From: Elusimicrobia bacterium CG_4_9_14_3_um_filter_62_55
GTDB taxonomy: Bacteria > Elusimicrobiota > Elusimicrobia > UBA1565
Direction: 5' to 3'
Assembly: GCA_002790095.1 (NCBI GenBank)
Contig: PFUL01000182.1
Coordinates: 21,769 to 85,768, forward strand
DNA: 64,000 nucleotides
Part shown: positions 1 through 9,050 of the stretch, one piece after another
Position numbering within the stretch: position 1 is the first letter of the stretch
How the letters are laid out: each line of letters starts with the position of its first letter
Notes under the pieces: generated by a model
Told to the model about the DNA's origin: nothing
Database searches by the model: none
Seen by the model: only the letters and a program-made list of their open reading frames with translations
Made by a program: the position numbers and the translations under genes

Positions 1-1565
1 TTCGAGCGAAGTCCGCCCAAATTGATCAGGATGTTGTAGTACGCGCCCCAGGCGGCGGCGCGCGCCATGAGCGACGCCACGCCCGCGTCCGAGAGCGAGT
101 TCGGGTTGCCCAAGGCGGCTGCGCGTTCGGCCGCATCCAGCGTGGGCAAGGTCCGCTCCAGCGTGCCCAGCGGAACGGCGGTGGCGTCCTTCGTCGCGTC
201 TTCAACGGCCTTGGCCTTGGCCGCGTTCTGTTCCTTGGTATTTTTCGGCATCGAGAAGGCGGCCATCACGCGGTTGAACGCGAAGGTGTCGTCGTCGACC
301 GCCGCGAGCTGTTCGGCCTTAAGCGCGTGGGCGTCGGCGCCGAGCGACTCCATCTCGGCGTTCTTGTGCCGGTGATCCTTTTTGCCGTAGGTGAGCGCCG
401 AGACCATCGCCGCGAGTCCCGCGGCGAGCGCGCCCGAGAGCGCGGCGACGGATCCGCCTCCGGGAGCCGGGGCGTCGGAGGCGAGTTCGGCGACGAAGTC
501 CCGCACGCTTTTGGAAATCAGCGGCCGCTCTTCGGCGATCACCGCCTCGATGACTTTTTGGGACGGGTCGAAGGGGGCGATGTCGCTGAGGCCCAGCGAT
601 TGGACGCCGACGCGAATGAGTTCTTCTTCGGATAGGCCGCGCGACGCTTTCTGCTTCGCGAGAAAGTATTTCCCGGCCTCGATCAGCACGCGCTTGGGGA
701 CCATGCCGATCACTTCCGAACCGGTGACGCGTCCGCCGCGCTCGGCGGCCAGACGGCAGCAGGCGTCGAAGACTTCGTGTACCGGCGCCGCCTCCAGATC
801 GAGGATGTTGACGGTCACCTGCGCGCGTCCGTATTCGGGAATCAGCCAGCCCGTTCCCTGGACGGATTTGAACATCCCGGGAATCCTCTCCGGAGTTCCG
901 TCGGGGTTTTTGAGAATTTCGCCGTTCGCGCCGCGCTTGAGCTTTCCCGTTTCCCGGATTTCGTTGGCGATGTCCTTTGCGAGACGGACGTTCGCGGTGT
1001 TCAGGTTGATGTTGTAGGCGATCAGAAAATTGCGCGCGCCCGTGGTGAGGGCGCCGAAGCGCGGAACGAACTTCGCGGGCCCGAAGTCCGGCGCCCATTG
1101 CGGTTTCTTGAGCTTCTCGGCGAGGGCTTCGTATTCCCCCGCGCGGATGTCGGGGAGCCGTTCGCGTTCCGGTTTGCGCGCCGCCGCGGCGTAGAGATAC
1201 ACGGGAAGCTGCAGTTCCCGGCCGACGCGTTCGGCGAGCCGTTCGGCCAGCGCCGCGCATTCCTTCAGCGTGGTTCCCGCGACCGGAACGAACGGGCACA
1301 CGTCGCAGGCGCCTTGGCGCGCGTGTTCGCCGGAGTGCTTGCTCATGTCGATGAGTTCGTGTCCCTTTTGGATCGCTCGAAACGCGGCTTCCAGCACGGC
1401 CTCGGGCGTTCCGGCGAAGGTGTAGACGGTGCGGTTCGTGGTCTTTCCGGGATCGACGTCCAAAAGTCCGACACCGTCGACGCTTCTAATCGCGGCGGCG
1501 ATCGCCTCGATGATCTTGGGATCACGGCCTTCGCTGAAATTAGGGACGCACTCTACGAGCTTCAT
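1..1565 (-). CDS. ftcD: Glutamate formimidoyltransferase / formimidoyl-THF cyclodeaminase, 3' end outside window
   Basis: Bifunctional histidine-degradation and one-carbon enzyme. It moves the formimino group of formiminoglutamate to tetrahydrofolate, then deaminates it to methenyl-THF. The frame is open from 1565 to the left edge (521 codons), so the C-terminus is missing. The N-terminus reads MKLVECVPNFSEG, the family signature, and a GACDVCPFVPV block lies near residue 90. A cyclodeaminase domain starts near residue 360 with PGGGSVAALSGALAAG, followed by an FNRVMAAF-like block and GAYYNILINL near the cut. Vertebrate FTCD is about 540 residues, so little seems to be lost. A GGAGGAA ribosome site just upstream supports the start. 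No other histidine-utilisation gene is in view. The fusion is seen directly; the folate role is from family knowledge. Confidence 0.93.
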   Translation of the reverse strand, partial: MKLVECVPNFSEGRDPKIIEAIAAAIRSVDGVGLLDVDPGKTTNRTVYTFAGTPEAVLEAAFRAIQKGHELIDMSKHSGEHARQGACDVCPFVPVAGTTLKECAALAERLAERVGRELQLPVYLYAAAARKPERERLPDIRAGEYEALAEKLKKPQWAPDFGPAKFVPRFGALTTGARNFLIAYNINLNTANVRLAKDIANEIRETGKLKRGANGEILKNPDGTPERIPGMFKSVQGTGWLIPEYGRAQVTVNILDLEAAPVHEVFDACCRLAAERGGRVTGSEVIGMVPKRVLIEAGKYFLAKQKASRGLSEEELIRVGVQSLGLSDIAPFDPSQKVIEAVIAEERPLISKSVRDFVAELASDAPAPGGGSVAALSGALAAGLAAMVSALTYGKKDHRHKNAEMESLGADAHALKAEQLAAVDDDTFAFNRVMAAFSMPKNTKEQNAAKAKAVEDATKDATAVPLGTLERTLPTLDAAERAAALGNPNSLSDAGVASLMARAAAWGAYYNILINLGGLRS

Positions 1566-1629
1566 GGGGGATTCCTCCGGACATACGGAGAGAATACAGA
1601 TTTGCGGGGGTCTTTAAATCGCCGGGGGG

Positions 1630-3264
1630 CTATGGGACTTGGACGAAACCGAACGGATAGTCCGAGCGTTCGACCACCGCGACATGATACGGGGTGGTCG
1701 GGCCTTTGCCGTTTTCCACCGGAGCGATGCGGTAGCGGATGAGGATCCGGCCGCCTTGTTTGGCGACCGAGACGATCTCAAGCCGCCGGGCCGAGTCGGA
1801 GCGCGCGCCGAAAACGGCGACGACCATCTCGCTTTCAAAGTCGACCGCCGGCAAGGTCTCCGAGCGGCCGACGCGCTTCCACAGGTCGATAAAATCGTTC
1901 GGGGAGGTGAGCACCGCTCCTCCGGCCGTTCCGAGACCGCCGGAATCGGCGCCCCAGGAACGCAGTACCGGCATCCGCTCGATGCCGAGCGTGTCTTCCA
2001 GTCCCTGCTCGGTTTTCATGTCCTTAAGCGCCAAGGGTTTCACAGAGGCGTAGGCGGCGTCGGCATCGGCCTGTTTTTGGGCTTTCGTGAGCGCGCGGCC
2101 TTCGGCTTCGGTGTATTCGCGCCGACCCTGAACCCGGTCCAGCTTCTGTCCTTCTTCCAGGAAGGCTACGGCTTGATCGCGGGTCACCGACATCCGGCTT
2201 CCTGGGATTCCGACGATGTCCATCCGTCCCGAATGGACCCTCTTCCGTTGGGCGACGGCCGCGGCGGCGACGTTCAACGGGCGAGAGGCTTCCGGCGCCC
2301 CGAGAAGCACGGGGGTCAGTCCCTCAAGAGGGACGGTCGGATTATTGGCGGCCCGTGCGTCGCGGTTGGAATTTCTAAGGCGCGACGTCACGCGGGCCAT
2401 CACCGCCCGCGCTTCTTCTTTTGAGAGGGGGCGGTTGGGGACTCCGGCCCATGGATCGTCGCTGTTTGGCGAAGGTTCCGGGATCACCTGCTGGATCCCC
2501 AGGCGGCGGCTTTCGGCGTCCAGATAGGTTCTCAATTCGTCGTTGGTGTACGTGGGTTGCCCGGGGGGTGCGCCGACGACCTGCGGAGTCAGCATCGCGG
2601 TTCTCTTTTTCTCCACGGGGGCGGCGTCGTTTTCTTCGGAACCGAATCCGCGGACCGCGGCCGCGCCCCCGGATAGACCCGCGCTGCGTTCGAGCAGCTG
2701 CGCGGTTTCCATCACGAGGCCGCCTTTCTTGGCTGAAGCGGACGGGTCCGCTTCGTCGGCGACGCCGCTCCATGCGGCGGAAACGGAGGCCTTGTTCCTC
2801 GCGACCAGCTGCCGCCGCGCTTCTTCGATCTGCGCCGGAGAAAGAGCTTCGAGAGCCCGTCTTCCCGCGTCTTCCGAGGCCGTCTCGGTTTCCGCGAGGT
2901 CCGGGAGGATTTTCGGCGCGAGACGGTAGCGGACTTCGTTGAAAAAAATCGCGCCGACCATGACGCCCGTGGCCGCGAACGCGGCGAGGCGCGCGGGTTG
3001 AGGCAGCCAGCCCATCGGCGTGTAGGTTTCCCGCTCCGCCTCCAATCGCTTCATGCGCAGGCGGGTCTGAAAACCTTCGGGTAGGGGGTGCCGGGGAAGA
3101 TCGGCGACCATTTTCGACACGCGCTTGAGCGTGTCCAGCTCCGCGCGGCACTCCCGGCAGTCTTCCAGATGCGCGGCGACGCGGCGCTTTGCGTCCTCAC
3201 CGAGCGCGTCGTCGATATAGGCGGAGAGGTCGTCGAGTGTGTGGTTTTCGCTTTCGTTAGCCAT
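1630..3264 (-). CDS. Anti-sigma factor-like zinc-finger membrane protein with PrcB-type C-terminal domain
   Basis: Residues 1-50 form a putative zinc-finger (zf-HC2 type) anti-sigma module with the motif HLEDCRECRAEL. A hydrophobic segment near residues 92-110 (LAAFAATGVMVGAIFF) should span the inner membrane. The middle is charged and of low complexity. The last 100 residues resemble the PrcB C-terminal domain (conserved LPAVDFESEMVVAVFG, then beta strands), which is usually exported. The gene overlaps the 3' end of the preceding ECF sigma gene by 8 bases, the usual sigma/anti-sigma arrangement. Inference: the cytoplasmic finger holds the sigma factor while the periplasmic domain senses an envelope signal. 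The zinc motif and membrane segment are clear; the PrcB assignment is by pattern only. 544 aa. Confidence 0.8.
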   Translation of the reverse strand: MANESENHTLDDLSAYIDDALGEDAKRRVAAHLEDCRECRAELDTLKRVSKMVADLPRHPLPEGFQTRLRMKRLEAERETYTPMGWLPQPARLAAFAATGVMVGAIFFNEVRYRLAPKILPDLAETETASEDAGRRALEALSPAQIEEARRQLVARNKASVSAAWSGVADEADPSASAKKGGLVMETAQLLERSAGLSGGAAAVRGFGSEENDAAPVEKKRTAMLTPQVVGAPPGQPTYTNDELRTYLDAESRRLGIQQVIPEPSPNSDDPWAGVPNRPLSKEEARAVMARVTSRLRNSNRDARAANNPTVPLEGLTPVLLGAPEASRPLNVAAAAVAQRKRVHSGRMDIVGIPGSRMSVTRDQAVAFLEEGQKLDRVQGRREYTEAEGRALTKAQKQADADAAYASVKPLALKDMKTEQGLEDTLGIERMPVLRSWGADSGGLGTAGGAVLTSPNDFIDLWKRVGRSETLPAVDFESEMVVAVFGARSDSARRLEIVSVAKQGGRILIRYRIAPVENGKGPTTPYHVAVVERSDYPFGFVQVP

Positions 3265-3877
3265 CTTCGTTTTGCGCGTACCGTTTCAATTTAAGCGCGA
3301 GGGCGTTTCTCGCGCGCGACAGTTTCGATTTCACCGTGCCCTCCGGAAGACTGAGGGCCTCCCCGATGTCCTGATAGGAGAGCCCTTCGATGTCCCGAAG
3401 CACGACCACGGCGCGGTTTTCTTCGTCGAGTGTTTGCAGCGCCGACTGCACCTCGCGGGCGACTTCTTCCGTCTCCAGGCCCGCGTCGAGCGCGGGTTCG
3501 TCCGCCGGAAGCGAGCCTTCGGTATTCTTCTCCTCCCCGTCCTCCCCGCCTCCGAACAGGCCGTGCAGCGGGAGCGTTTTCCAAAAACTACGCCGCTTTT
3601 CCGAGCGGACGCGGTTCTTCCAGGTATTCACCGTGATCCGGTACACCCATGTCGTTTGCGCCGAGTCGCCCCTGAAGTTCGGGAGCGCCTTGAGCGCGCG
3701 GATCAGCGCGTCTTGAGCGAGGTCTTCGGCGTCGACCGCATTGCCGACCAGACGCAGCGCGAGATTGTAAACCAGCCGGGAATTCCGCTCCAGGAATTCG
3801 GCCTCGCTCGGCGGTTGTGACACCGGTTCAGGCCGGGGAGTTCCCTCGTCTTTTTGCTCTTTCGCGTCGGCCCCCAT
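3257..3877 (-). CDS. ECF-family RNA polymerase sigma factor
   Basis: A 206-residue sigma-70 family protein of the extracytoplasmic-function type. Region 2 is visible around residues 28-95 (LVYNLALRLVGNAVDAEDL, then FRGDSAQTTWVYRITVNTW). Region 4 is near residues 140-195 (LQTLDEENRAVVVLRDIEG, then GLSYQDIGEALSLPEGTVKS helix-turn-helix). A charged Gly/Glu-rich linker separates the two. The anti-sigma gene begins inside its 3' end, so the two are probably translationally coupled and the factor is kept inactive at the membrane until a signal arrives. Target promoters cannot be read from this window. Confidence 0.92.
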   Translation of the reverse strand: MGADAKEQKDEGTPRPEPVSQPPSEAEFLERNSRLVYNLALRLVGNAVDAEDLAQDALIRALKALPNFRGDSAQTTWVYRITVNTWKNRVRSEKRRSFWKTLPLHGLFGGGEDGEEKNTEGSLPADEPALDAGLETEEVAREVQSALQTLDEENRAVVVLRDIEGLSYQDIGEALSLPEGTVKSKLSRARNALALKLKRYAQNEDG

Positions 3878-3912
3878 ATCGGCTCTATTATGCCCCCGGC
3901 GGATTACGGAAT

Positions 3913-4518
3913 CTAGTCCTTGCAGTCGGGAGAGTCCCCATCGTAGACCATCGTATAATCGTCCTCTTTAAGGAGGGGCGAAACGACGATGCGGCCGCTT
4001 AGAAAGGAGTTTTCCGTCATTTTGAGCATTTCGCTCTTTTGTCCCAAAGCTAAAAGCTGGTTGTAGGATTCCATCAAAGAGCCCAAAGAACGGTTGCGCA
4101 CGCGGATTCGCTCCGTCAGTTCGGCGCCCGGCTGGGCCGAGGCGGCGTAGAGGAGCAGGTCCTTGGTTAAGAGGGATTTTTGGTCCCGGATCGCGGCTTG
4201 GACGGAATGAAGCCGCTCAAACACGCGGGCGACCTTTCCGCCGTGATCTCCGGTCAGCCGCAGGCGCCAGCAGCGGTACATCCGCGCCCGGGGACCCAGT
4301 TCGATGGCTCTCGACGGCACTTGGATCTGCGCGGCGGCTGCCGCGTCGAATTCCGGCATGCGGCGCTCGATCTCGGAAAGAACGGGGGCGAACTCGGGGT
4401 CGGTCGCCGACGCCGCGAGCGTGGAGGCGCGCCCCTGTCCGGAGGGATCGCCGGCCGCCCGCGCCGCCGCGACGAGCAGGAGGCAGGCGAACGCACTCGA
4501 CAGCGCTCGCCGGCTCAT
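3913..4518 (-). CDS. Predicted secreted protein of unknown function
   Basis: 201 residues with a clear N-terminal signal sequence (MSRRALSSAFACLLLVAAARA) and a mature part that is mostly helical. I recognise no domain. The start overlaps the stop of the preceding HAMP-domain gene by 4 bases (ATGA type), so it is co-transcribed with it and with coaD. The C-terminus (SPLLKEDDYTMVYDGDSPDCKD, read in two parts) is acidic. Only the export prediction is supported. A partner role to the membrane HAMP protein is a guess from the overlap. Confidence 0.7.
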   Translation of the reverse strand: MSRRALSSAFACLLLVAAARAAGDPSGQGRASTLAASATDPEFAPVLSEIERRMPEFDAAAAAQIQVPSRAIELGPRARMYRCWRLRLTGDHGGKVARVFERLHSVQAAIRDQKSLLTKDLLLYAASAQPGAELTERIRVRNRSLGSLMESYNQLLALGQKSEMLKMTENSFLSGRIVVSPLLKEDDYTMVYDGDSPDCKD

Positions 4519-4976
4519 TTCGTCTTAAGAACCCCTTTTTCCTCGAGCCTCTTCAGCAGGGCGTCGAAAGCCATCCCGATATCCTGAAGTTCGTCGGTAT
4601 CGCGTAGATGGAAGCTGGTTTTGACCTTGTCGCCGCGCTCGATTTTCACCATCTCGGTGATCAGGCGGTGAATCGGGCCCGCGAGGCGCTGGGAATACAG
4701 TAAGGCGAAAAGGAAGGTAAGCGAAAGGTTGATCGCCAACGAAACAAGGAGGGCCGGAAGAATGATTTCCGTTCGGGTGAAGATTTCCGGGTGAGTTCCC
4801 GTTTCCTGGACGATGTAGAAGAAATCCCCGGCGGTCTTGGAATCGGCCCACGACAGCACGGCGTAGGTGACCAACGCGGTGATCAACGTGGAGAGCAGAA
4901 CCCAGCCGCCGAGTCTCAGAATCAGCCGCGTTTGGAAATGAGGTTCGATCAGGAGGCGGGAGCGGCGGTTTTTCAT
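4515..4976 (-). CDS. Two-span membrane protein ending in a HAMP domain
   Basis: 153 residues: a first transmembrane helix near residues 20-41 (GWVLLSTLITALVTYAVLSW), a short periplasmic loop of about 30 residues, a second helix near 72-95, then a HAMP linker (LAGPIHRLITEMVKIERGD and a DELQDIGMAFDAL second helix). The protein stops after HAMP, with no kinase, cyclase or chemotaxis output domain. Stand-alone HAMP proteins of this size occur in several phyla and may relay signals to separate partners. It overlaps both the coaD stop and the next gene by 4 bases, so the three form one transcript. Confidence 0.85.
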   Translation of the reverse strand: MKNRRSRLLIEPHFQTRLILRLGGWVLLSTLITALVTYAVLSWADSKTAGDFFYIVQETGTHPEIFTRTEIILPALLVSLAINLSLTFLFALLYSQRLAGPIHRLITEMVKIERGDKVKTSFHLRDTDELQDIGMAFDALLKRLEEKGVLKTK

Positions 4977-5515
4977 CGCGACCTCTTTTTGGAGGATGCG
5001 CTTTTCGCGCGGGAAGGCTTTGCAAATCCCTTCCGGGCGCTAAGCTTCTTCTTGAGCATCTGGAGCACGGTCGCCGGGAGATAGTCGCCGGGTTTGGCGC
5101 CGAGGCGGGCGACCTCCTTGATCATCGAAGAGGAAAGGTAGGTGTAGTTTTCATCGGGCATCATGAACACCGTTTCCATCTCGGGGTACAACTGACGGTT
5201 CATCGAGGCCATTTGAAATTCGTAGTCCATGTCGGAAACTGCGCGAATGCCGCGGATCACGACGCGGGCGTTTTTCCGTTTTAAGTAATCCACGAGAAGC
5301 CCTTCAAAGGAGTCCACATCCGCGCCCGGGATATCCCGAATCGCGATCTCAATCATCCGCAGCCGTTCCGCGACCGAAAAAGTAGCTGTTTTCGAGGAGT
5401 TATTCGCGATCGCGACGATTACGTGATCGAACACCCGGCTGGCGCGCCGAATAATGTCGATATGGCCGTTGGTAATGGGGTCGAAACTGCCGGAATAGAC
5501 GGCGATGCGCGGCAT
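4973..5515 (-). CDS. coaD: Phosphopantetheine adenylyltransferase
   Basis: Transfers AMP from ATP to 4'-phosphopantetheine, the penultimate step of coenzyme A synthesis, in the cytoplasm. The nucleotidyltransferase signature is at residues 7-20 (YSGSFDPITNGHIDII, containing TNGH), and the C-terminal pattern YTYLSSSMIKEVARLGA matches the family. The core is about 155 residues; a further Lys/Arg/Ser-rich tail of about 20 residues (near SARKGFAKPSRAKSASSKK) is extra. It is the first gene of a three-gene run with the HAMP protein and the secreted protein. The tail may bind RNA or simply be disordered. Confidence 0.95.
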   Translation of the reverse strand: MPRIAVYSGSFDPITNGHIDIIRRASRVFDHVIVAIANNSSKTATFSVAERLRMIEIAIRDIPGADVDSFEGLLVDYLKRKNARVVIRGIRAVSDMDYEFQMASMNRQLYPEMETVFMMPDENYTYLSSSMIKEVARLGAKPGDYLPATVLQMLKKKLSARKGFAKPSRAKSASSKKRSR

Positions 5516-5575
5516 GGGCCCTCCTGAAAGGCGCTTGAATCTATCAATTTTTCCAGGCCTTTGCTATAACGGGGC

Positions 5576-6685
5576 ATGCTTCGCGACGTGTTCATTTTAG
5601 GCGGAGCCAGAACGCCGTTCGCCGCCTGGAAGCGCGGGAGAACGGGTTTTGGCGCGCGAGGCGGGGACTATGCCGCGCGGCACCCCTCTGAATTGGCGAG
5701 CGCCGTGTGCCGCGCGGCGCTGGAACGCTGCGGGGTGCGGGCGGCGGACGCGGACCGGCTGATTTTCGGGAACATGTACCCGATCGGACCCCACGCCTGC
5801 TACGGGGGCCGCTATGTGTCGCTGCGAGCGGGACTTCCTCCGGAGGTCCCGTCCCTCGCGATGAACATGGCGTGCGGAACCGGGCTCGCCGCCTTGATTC
5901 AATCCGCCCGCGAGATCGCCTGCGGCGATGCGGAGCTTTCACTGTGCGTCGGGGCGGACTGTCCCAGTCTTGTCGATAAGGAAATCTTCGGACCTTCCTT
6001 TTACGACGAAGAATGCGGCAGCGAGATCGGGGCGACCGTGGAAGCTCTCGCCGCCGAGCGCGGCATCGACGCGGCCGCGATGGACGCGTGGGCGCTTGAG
6101 AGCCACCTTCGCGCGAAGCGGGCAAAGGCCGTCGCGCGCGAGGAAATCGTCGCATTCGGCGGCTTGGCGTTAGACGACTCCGTTTTGGAGAACCCCGCCG
6201 CGGTTTCGTTCGCGAACGCGAAGCGGCTTTACGGGGGAGGGATCTCCGGACGCAATACGCACGCGATCGTGGACGGCGCCGCGGCGCTTGTGCTCGGCGC
6301 GCAGCGGCCAGACGGCGCGTTGGGGCGTTTTGTGGACGGGGCTTCGGTCGGAGTCGAACCCGCTCGCATGGGTCTGGCCTCGGTACCCGCGATTCGCGCG
6401 CTCCTCAAGAAGACCGGCAAAACGATCGCCGATATCGATTTGTTCGAGATCAACGAGACCTTCGCGGCGCAGGTGCTGATGGATATCGGGGAACTTCAAA
6501 TCCCGCCGGAAAAGGTTAACGTGAACGGCGGTGCGATCGCGTTCGGCCATCCGTTCGCCGCGACCGGGGGGAAGCTGGTGCTGGGGCTGCTGCTCGAGCT
6601 CCGCCGCCGAAAGCTTAGGACCGGAATCGCGGCGATCTGCGTCGGAGGCGGGATCGGCGTCGCCGTACTGGTGGAAAGGTTGTAG
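5576..6685 (+). CDS. Thiolase family acetyl-CoA acyltransferase
   Basis: 369-residue thiolase. It catalyses thiolytic cleavage or Claisen condensation of acyl-CoA. The nucleophilic cysteine is in NMACGTGLAAL (near residue 100), the catalytic histidine in GGAIAFGHPFAATGG (near residue 322), and the second cysteine in AICVGGGIGVAVLVE at the C-terminus. All three active-site elements are present. It is slightly shorter than the usual 390-400 residues. No beta-oxidation partner lies next to it, so degradative and biosynthetic roles cannot be separated. It is divergent from coaD and precedes a DUF350 gene by 9 bases. Confidence 0.93.
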   Translation: MLRDVFILGGARTPFAAWKRGRTGFGARGGDYAARHPSELASAVCRAALERCGVRAADADRLIFGNMYPIGPHACYGGRYVSLRAGLPPEVPSLAMNMACGTGLAALIQSAREIACGDAELSLCVGADCPSLVDKEIFGPSFYDEECGSEIGATVEALAAERGIDAAAMDAWALESHLRAKRAKAVAREEIVAFGGLALDDSVLENPAAVSFANAKRLYGGGISGRNTHAIVDGAAALVLGAQRPDGALGRFVDGASVGVEPARMGLASVPAIRALLKKTGKTIADIDLFEINETFAAQVLMDIGELQIPPEKVNVNGGAIAFGHPFAATGGKLVLGLLLELRRRKLRTGIAAICVGGGIGVAVLVERL

Positions 6686-6694
6686 AATCTTCTC

Positions 6695-7240
6695 GTGGAC
6701 TGGCTCAGAATAGGCGTCAGCGCGGCGGAACTTCTCGTCACGATCGTGATGGCGGTGCTCACCGTTTTCGTCGTGTACCGGGCCCTGATCAAGACCAACA
6801 CCGATTTCGACGAAGACGATCAAATCATCAAAGGAAATCTGGCGGTGGGACTTCTGGTCGGCGCGCTGCTGCTCGCGGCGGCGAACATGATGCATCAGGC
6901 CTTCAAGCCCGTGGCCGACACCGTCCACATGGCGCTGACCAACCCGCTGGCGAAGGAATCCGCTAATTGGAAGCTCGGCCTGTATTCGATCGCCAATTTG
7001 GGACTCGCCTTCTTTATCGTCGTCACCACGCTTTCCTTCTCGCTGCGGCTGTTCGGCCGGCTCACCCGGGCGAAGGACACGCGCCCCGGCAAGGAATTGT
7101 TCAAGGGCAACGTCGCCATCGGCGTGATCCTCTCCTCGTTCGTTCTCGTCATCTCGCTCTTCGTCGGAGAAGGGGTGAAGGCGCTCACCAAGGCCCTCGT
7201 CCCTCGTCCGAACGTCGGGCGCATGATGATCATGGAATAG
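6695..7240 (+). CDS. DUF350-like inner-membrane protein
   Basis: 181 residues with four hydrophobic helices arranged as two similar pairs, each pair separated by an acidic or charged loop (NTDFDEDDQIIKGNLAVG in the first half and RPGKELFKGNVAIGVIL in the second). The internal repeat with GN-x-A-x-G motifs is typical of DUF350. It starts with GTG nine bases after the thiolase stop. The function of DUF350 is not established. The only firm statement is a multi-pass membrane protein. Confidence 0.75.
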   Translation: MDWLRIGVSAAELLVTIVMAVLTVFVVYRALIKTNTDFDEDDQIIKGNLAVGLLVGALLLAAANMMHQAFKPVADTVHMALTNPLAKESANWKLGLYSIANLGLAFFIVVTTLSFSLRLFGRLTRAKDTRPGKELFKGNVAIGVILSSFVLVISLFVGEGVKALTKALVPRPNVGRMMIME

Positions 7241-7290
7241 GCCCCGGGGCCATCGCTTCCGCGGGAATTCCCGCCTATACTCTGCCGACG

Positions 7291-8223
7291 ATGAATCGAC
7301 GGCAAGATCCTTTCAGTGTTTTGCGCTCCAGGCGTTTTCTCGCCTCGGCCGTGATTGGGGTTCTGGCCGGAGGAATCGGATTGTCCGTCCTGACCGGCAT
7401 CAACCCCATCCGTCTGATGAGCGAAGGCTGGTCCGCTTACGACGCTCCCCAGCCGGGCGCGACGTCGCTGACCCCTAAAACAGCGCTTCGAGGGGAGCGG
7501 ATCGAGGGGGGGCCCTCCGACGAGGCGGCCGAAAGACGCGCTTCAGGCAAACGCAAAAAAGGGATGTTCCGCCGCTTGTTCGGCCGCTTCGCGGCGTTGT
7601 TTGCGCGCCGCAAGCGGCAAGCGTCCGCCGCCGCCGGGGGCGTGCCGGAGGGGGATTCCGTTTCCGAAGGGGCCGCTTCCGGCTCCGCTTCGGCAGAGGG
7701 ACGCGACGTCCGGTTTTACGGGATGGGTGCGGACGCGTCCTCCGCGAAGACGCCGGTTCTCGACTCCCGGGAGTTCGGAGTCGGTTCCGTGGGTTTGGGC
7801 CTTCAAGACAACGGAGGACCGATCGCCTTGGGAGCCGGACTCCCGGTTTCCGGGTTGGAAACCGACCCGGCGGCGGATTCCTATTTCGATCCGGTGGAAG
7901 AGATTCCTCAGGTCGAACCCGTGCGCGCCGCGGCTCCGGCCGCCGCGCAGGTCGGCGCGGCGGAGGCGGGGGGCATCGGATTCGAGGAGGGTCCGCAGGG
8001 GAGCGCGAACGGACAGACAAGCGGCATGCGCGTCGGCGCCGCCGGCAGCCGCGTGGCGGGTCCGGCGGTTCCCGGAGGGACTTCGGACCGATCCAGTCCG
8101 CCCGGTGCCGACGACTCAGGACCGGGAAAACCGGGCGGTGCGGCGCTCAAAAAACACAAGGTGGAGATTCCGTCGATCGGAGGCGGCAAGGGGATTCGCA
8201 ACGCGCCGAGCCGAACCTATTGA
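7291..8223 (+). CDS. Low-complexity membrane-anchored protein, unknown function
   Basis: I place the start at the ATG at 7291 rather than an upstream TTG inside the DUF350 gene. This gives 310 residues with one transmembrane helix near residues 15-35 (FLASAVIGVLAGGIGLSVL). Then comes a very basic stretch (RRLFGRFAALFARRKRQ) and a Gly/Ala/Pro/Ser-rich tail ending near KKHKVEIPSIGGGKGIRNAP. No recognisable domain. The composition suggests a largely disordered region outside the membrane. It directly follows the DUF350 gene, and the two may be co-expressed. Confidence 0.6.
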   Translation: MNRRQDPFSVLRSRRFLASAVIGVLAGGIGLSVLTGINPIRLMSEGWSAYDAPQPGATSLTPKTALRGERIEGGPSDEAAERRASGKRKKGMFRRLFGRFAALFARRKRQASAAAGGVPEGDSVSEGAASGSASAEGRDVRFYGMGADASSAKTPVLDSREFGVGSVGLGLQDNGGPIALGAGLPVSGLETDPAADSYFDPVEEIPQVEPVRAAAPAAAQVGAAEAGGIGFEEGPQGSANGQTSGMRVGAAGSRVAGPAVPGGTSDRSSPPGADDSGPGKPGGAALKKHKVEIPSIGGGKGIRNAPSRTY

Positions 8224-8230
8224 CCGGGTC

Positions 8231-8992
8231 TTAGGAGCCGGTCGGCTCCTGCGGGAGGGGCGCCGGAAAGTCGGGGGGAGCCGAAACCGTTCGGTTTCGC
8301 ATTCGAATCGCCCGCAGCACCGTGCGGACCTTTCGCATTCTCTTCTCCGCCCACCCGTAAATAAAGACATAGTGGCAGGCGGCCCCCGCCACGACGAGCA
8401 GGTGGAAGAGCTCGTGCGGTCCGAAGACTCCCGGAATGAGCACAGGGGCTTCGATCGTATCGATCACCGCGCCGAGCGCGTAGGCCGCGCCGCCGAGCGC
8501 GAGCAGCGCGAGCTTCTTCATTCCGAACTTTTGATGCAGTTTGTAGAACGAAATCGTTCCCAGTCCGCCGACGCTGCAGTAGAGGCTGACGATCGCCCAA
8601 TACGGAAGGGATTTAAAGTACGTGTTGACGACGAATAGGCAGATCAGCGAACCCGCCCAGAAAATCGCCAGGAGCCCGAGCCGCCAAAAGCCGCGCAGCA
8701 AAAGCATGTGAATCGGCGTCGCGGAACCGGCGATCACCAGCCAAATCGCCATGTAGTCAAGCCTGCGGAAGAATTCGCGCCACGGCCCCGGCGTGAGCGA
8801 ATGGTAGATTCCGCTCATGGAAAACAGGAGAAGCAAGGTGCAGACGTAGAGAAGGGCCGCGCCGACCTTAAAGCCGCTGCTGCGGGTTTTTAGGACAAGG
8901 CGCCAGCCCGCGTACAACGTCAAACCCGCCGCGAGCAAATGCGAAAGGCTGCTGAAGGGATCGTGAAGGCCGAAGTAGGGAATGGGACGCAT
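8231..8992 (-). CDS. Hemolysin III / PAQR-family membrane protein
   Basis: 253 residues with seven predicted membrane helices. Family marks are an SSLSHLLAAG block at the N-terminus, the YHSLTPG block near residue 65, and the C-terminal HELFHLLVVAGAACHY histidine cluster thought to bind a metal in this superfamily. I chose the ATG at 8992 (MRPIPYFG...), because the upstream TTG at 9037 adds residues unlike the family; neither start has a convincing ribosome site. Despite the family name, haemolysis is not implied. It converges on the preceding plus-strand gene, and a 7-bp perfect inverted repeat (8233-8250) sits in its last codons. Confidence 0.88.
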   Translation of the reverse strand: MRPIPYFGLHDPFSSLSHLLAAGLTLYAGWRLVLKTRSSGFKVGAALLYVCTLLLLFSMSGIYHSLTPGPWREFFRRLDYMAIWLVIAGSATPIHMLLLRGFWRLGLLAIFWAGSLICLFVVNTYFKSLPYWAIVSLYCSVGGLGTISFYKLHQKFGMKKLALLALGGAAYALGAVIDTIEAPVLIPGVFGPHELFHLLVVAGAACHYVFIYGWAEKRMRKVRTVLRAIRMRNRTVSAPPDFPAPLPQEPTGS

Positions 8993-9050
8993 CGTCGTGG
9001 CTGTAATAGGGTAGCATGCGGTCTCCGGTGGTGTCAAACTTTAGGAGCGA

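Noticed and set aside
319..1742. Long plus- and minus-strand frames opposite ftcD
   Set aside because: Arg/Gly-rich or charge-biased shadows typical of GC-rich coding DNA; the ftcD frame has clear family motifs throughout.
8233..8250. Inverted repeat as bidirectional terminator
   Set aside because: A good 7-bp stem at a convergent junction, but with no T-run on either side and lying within codons.
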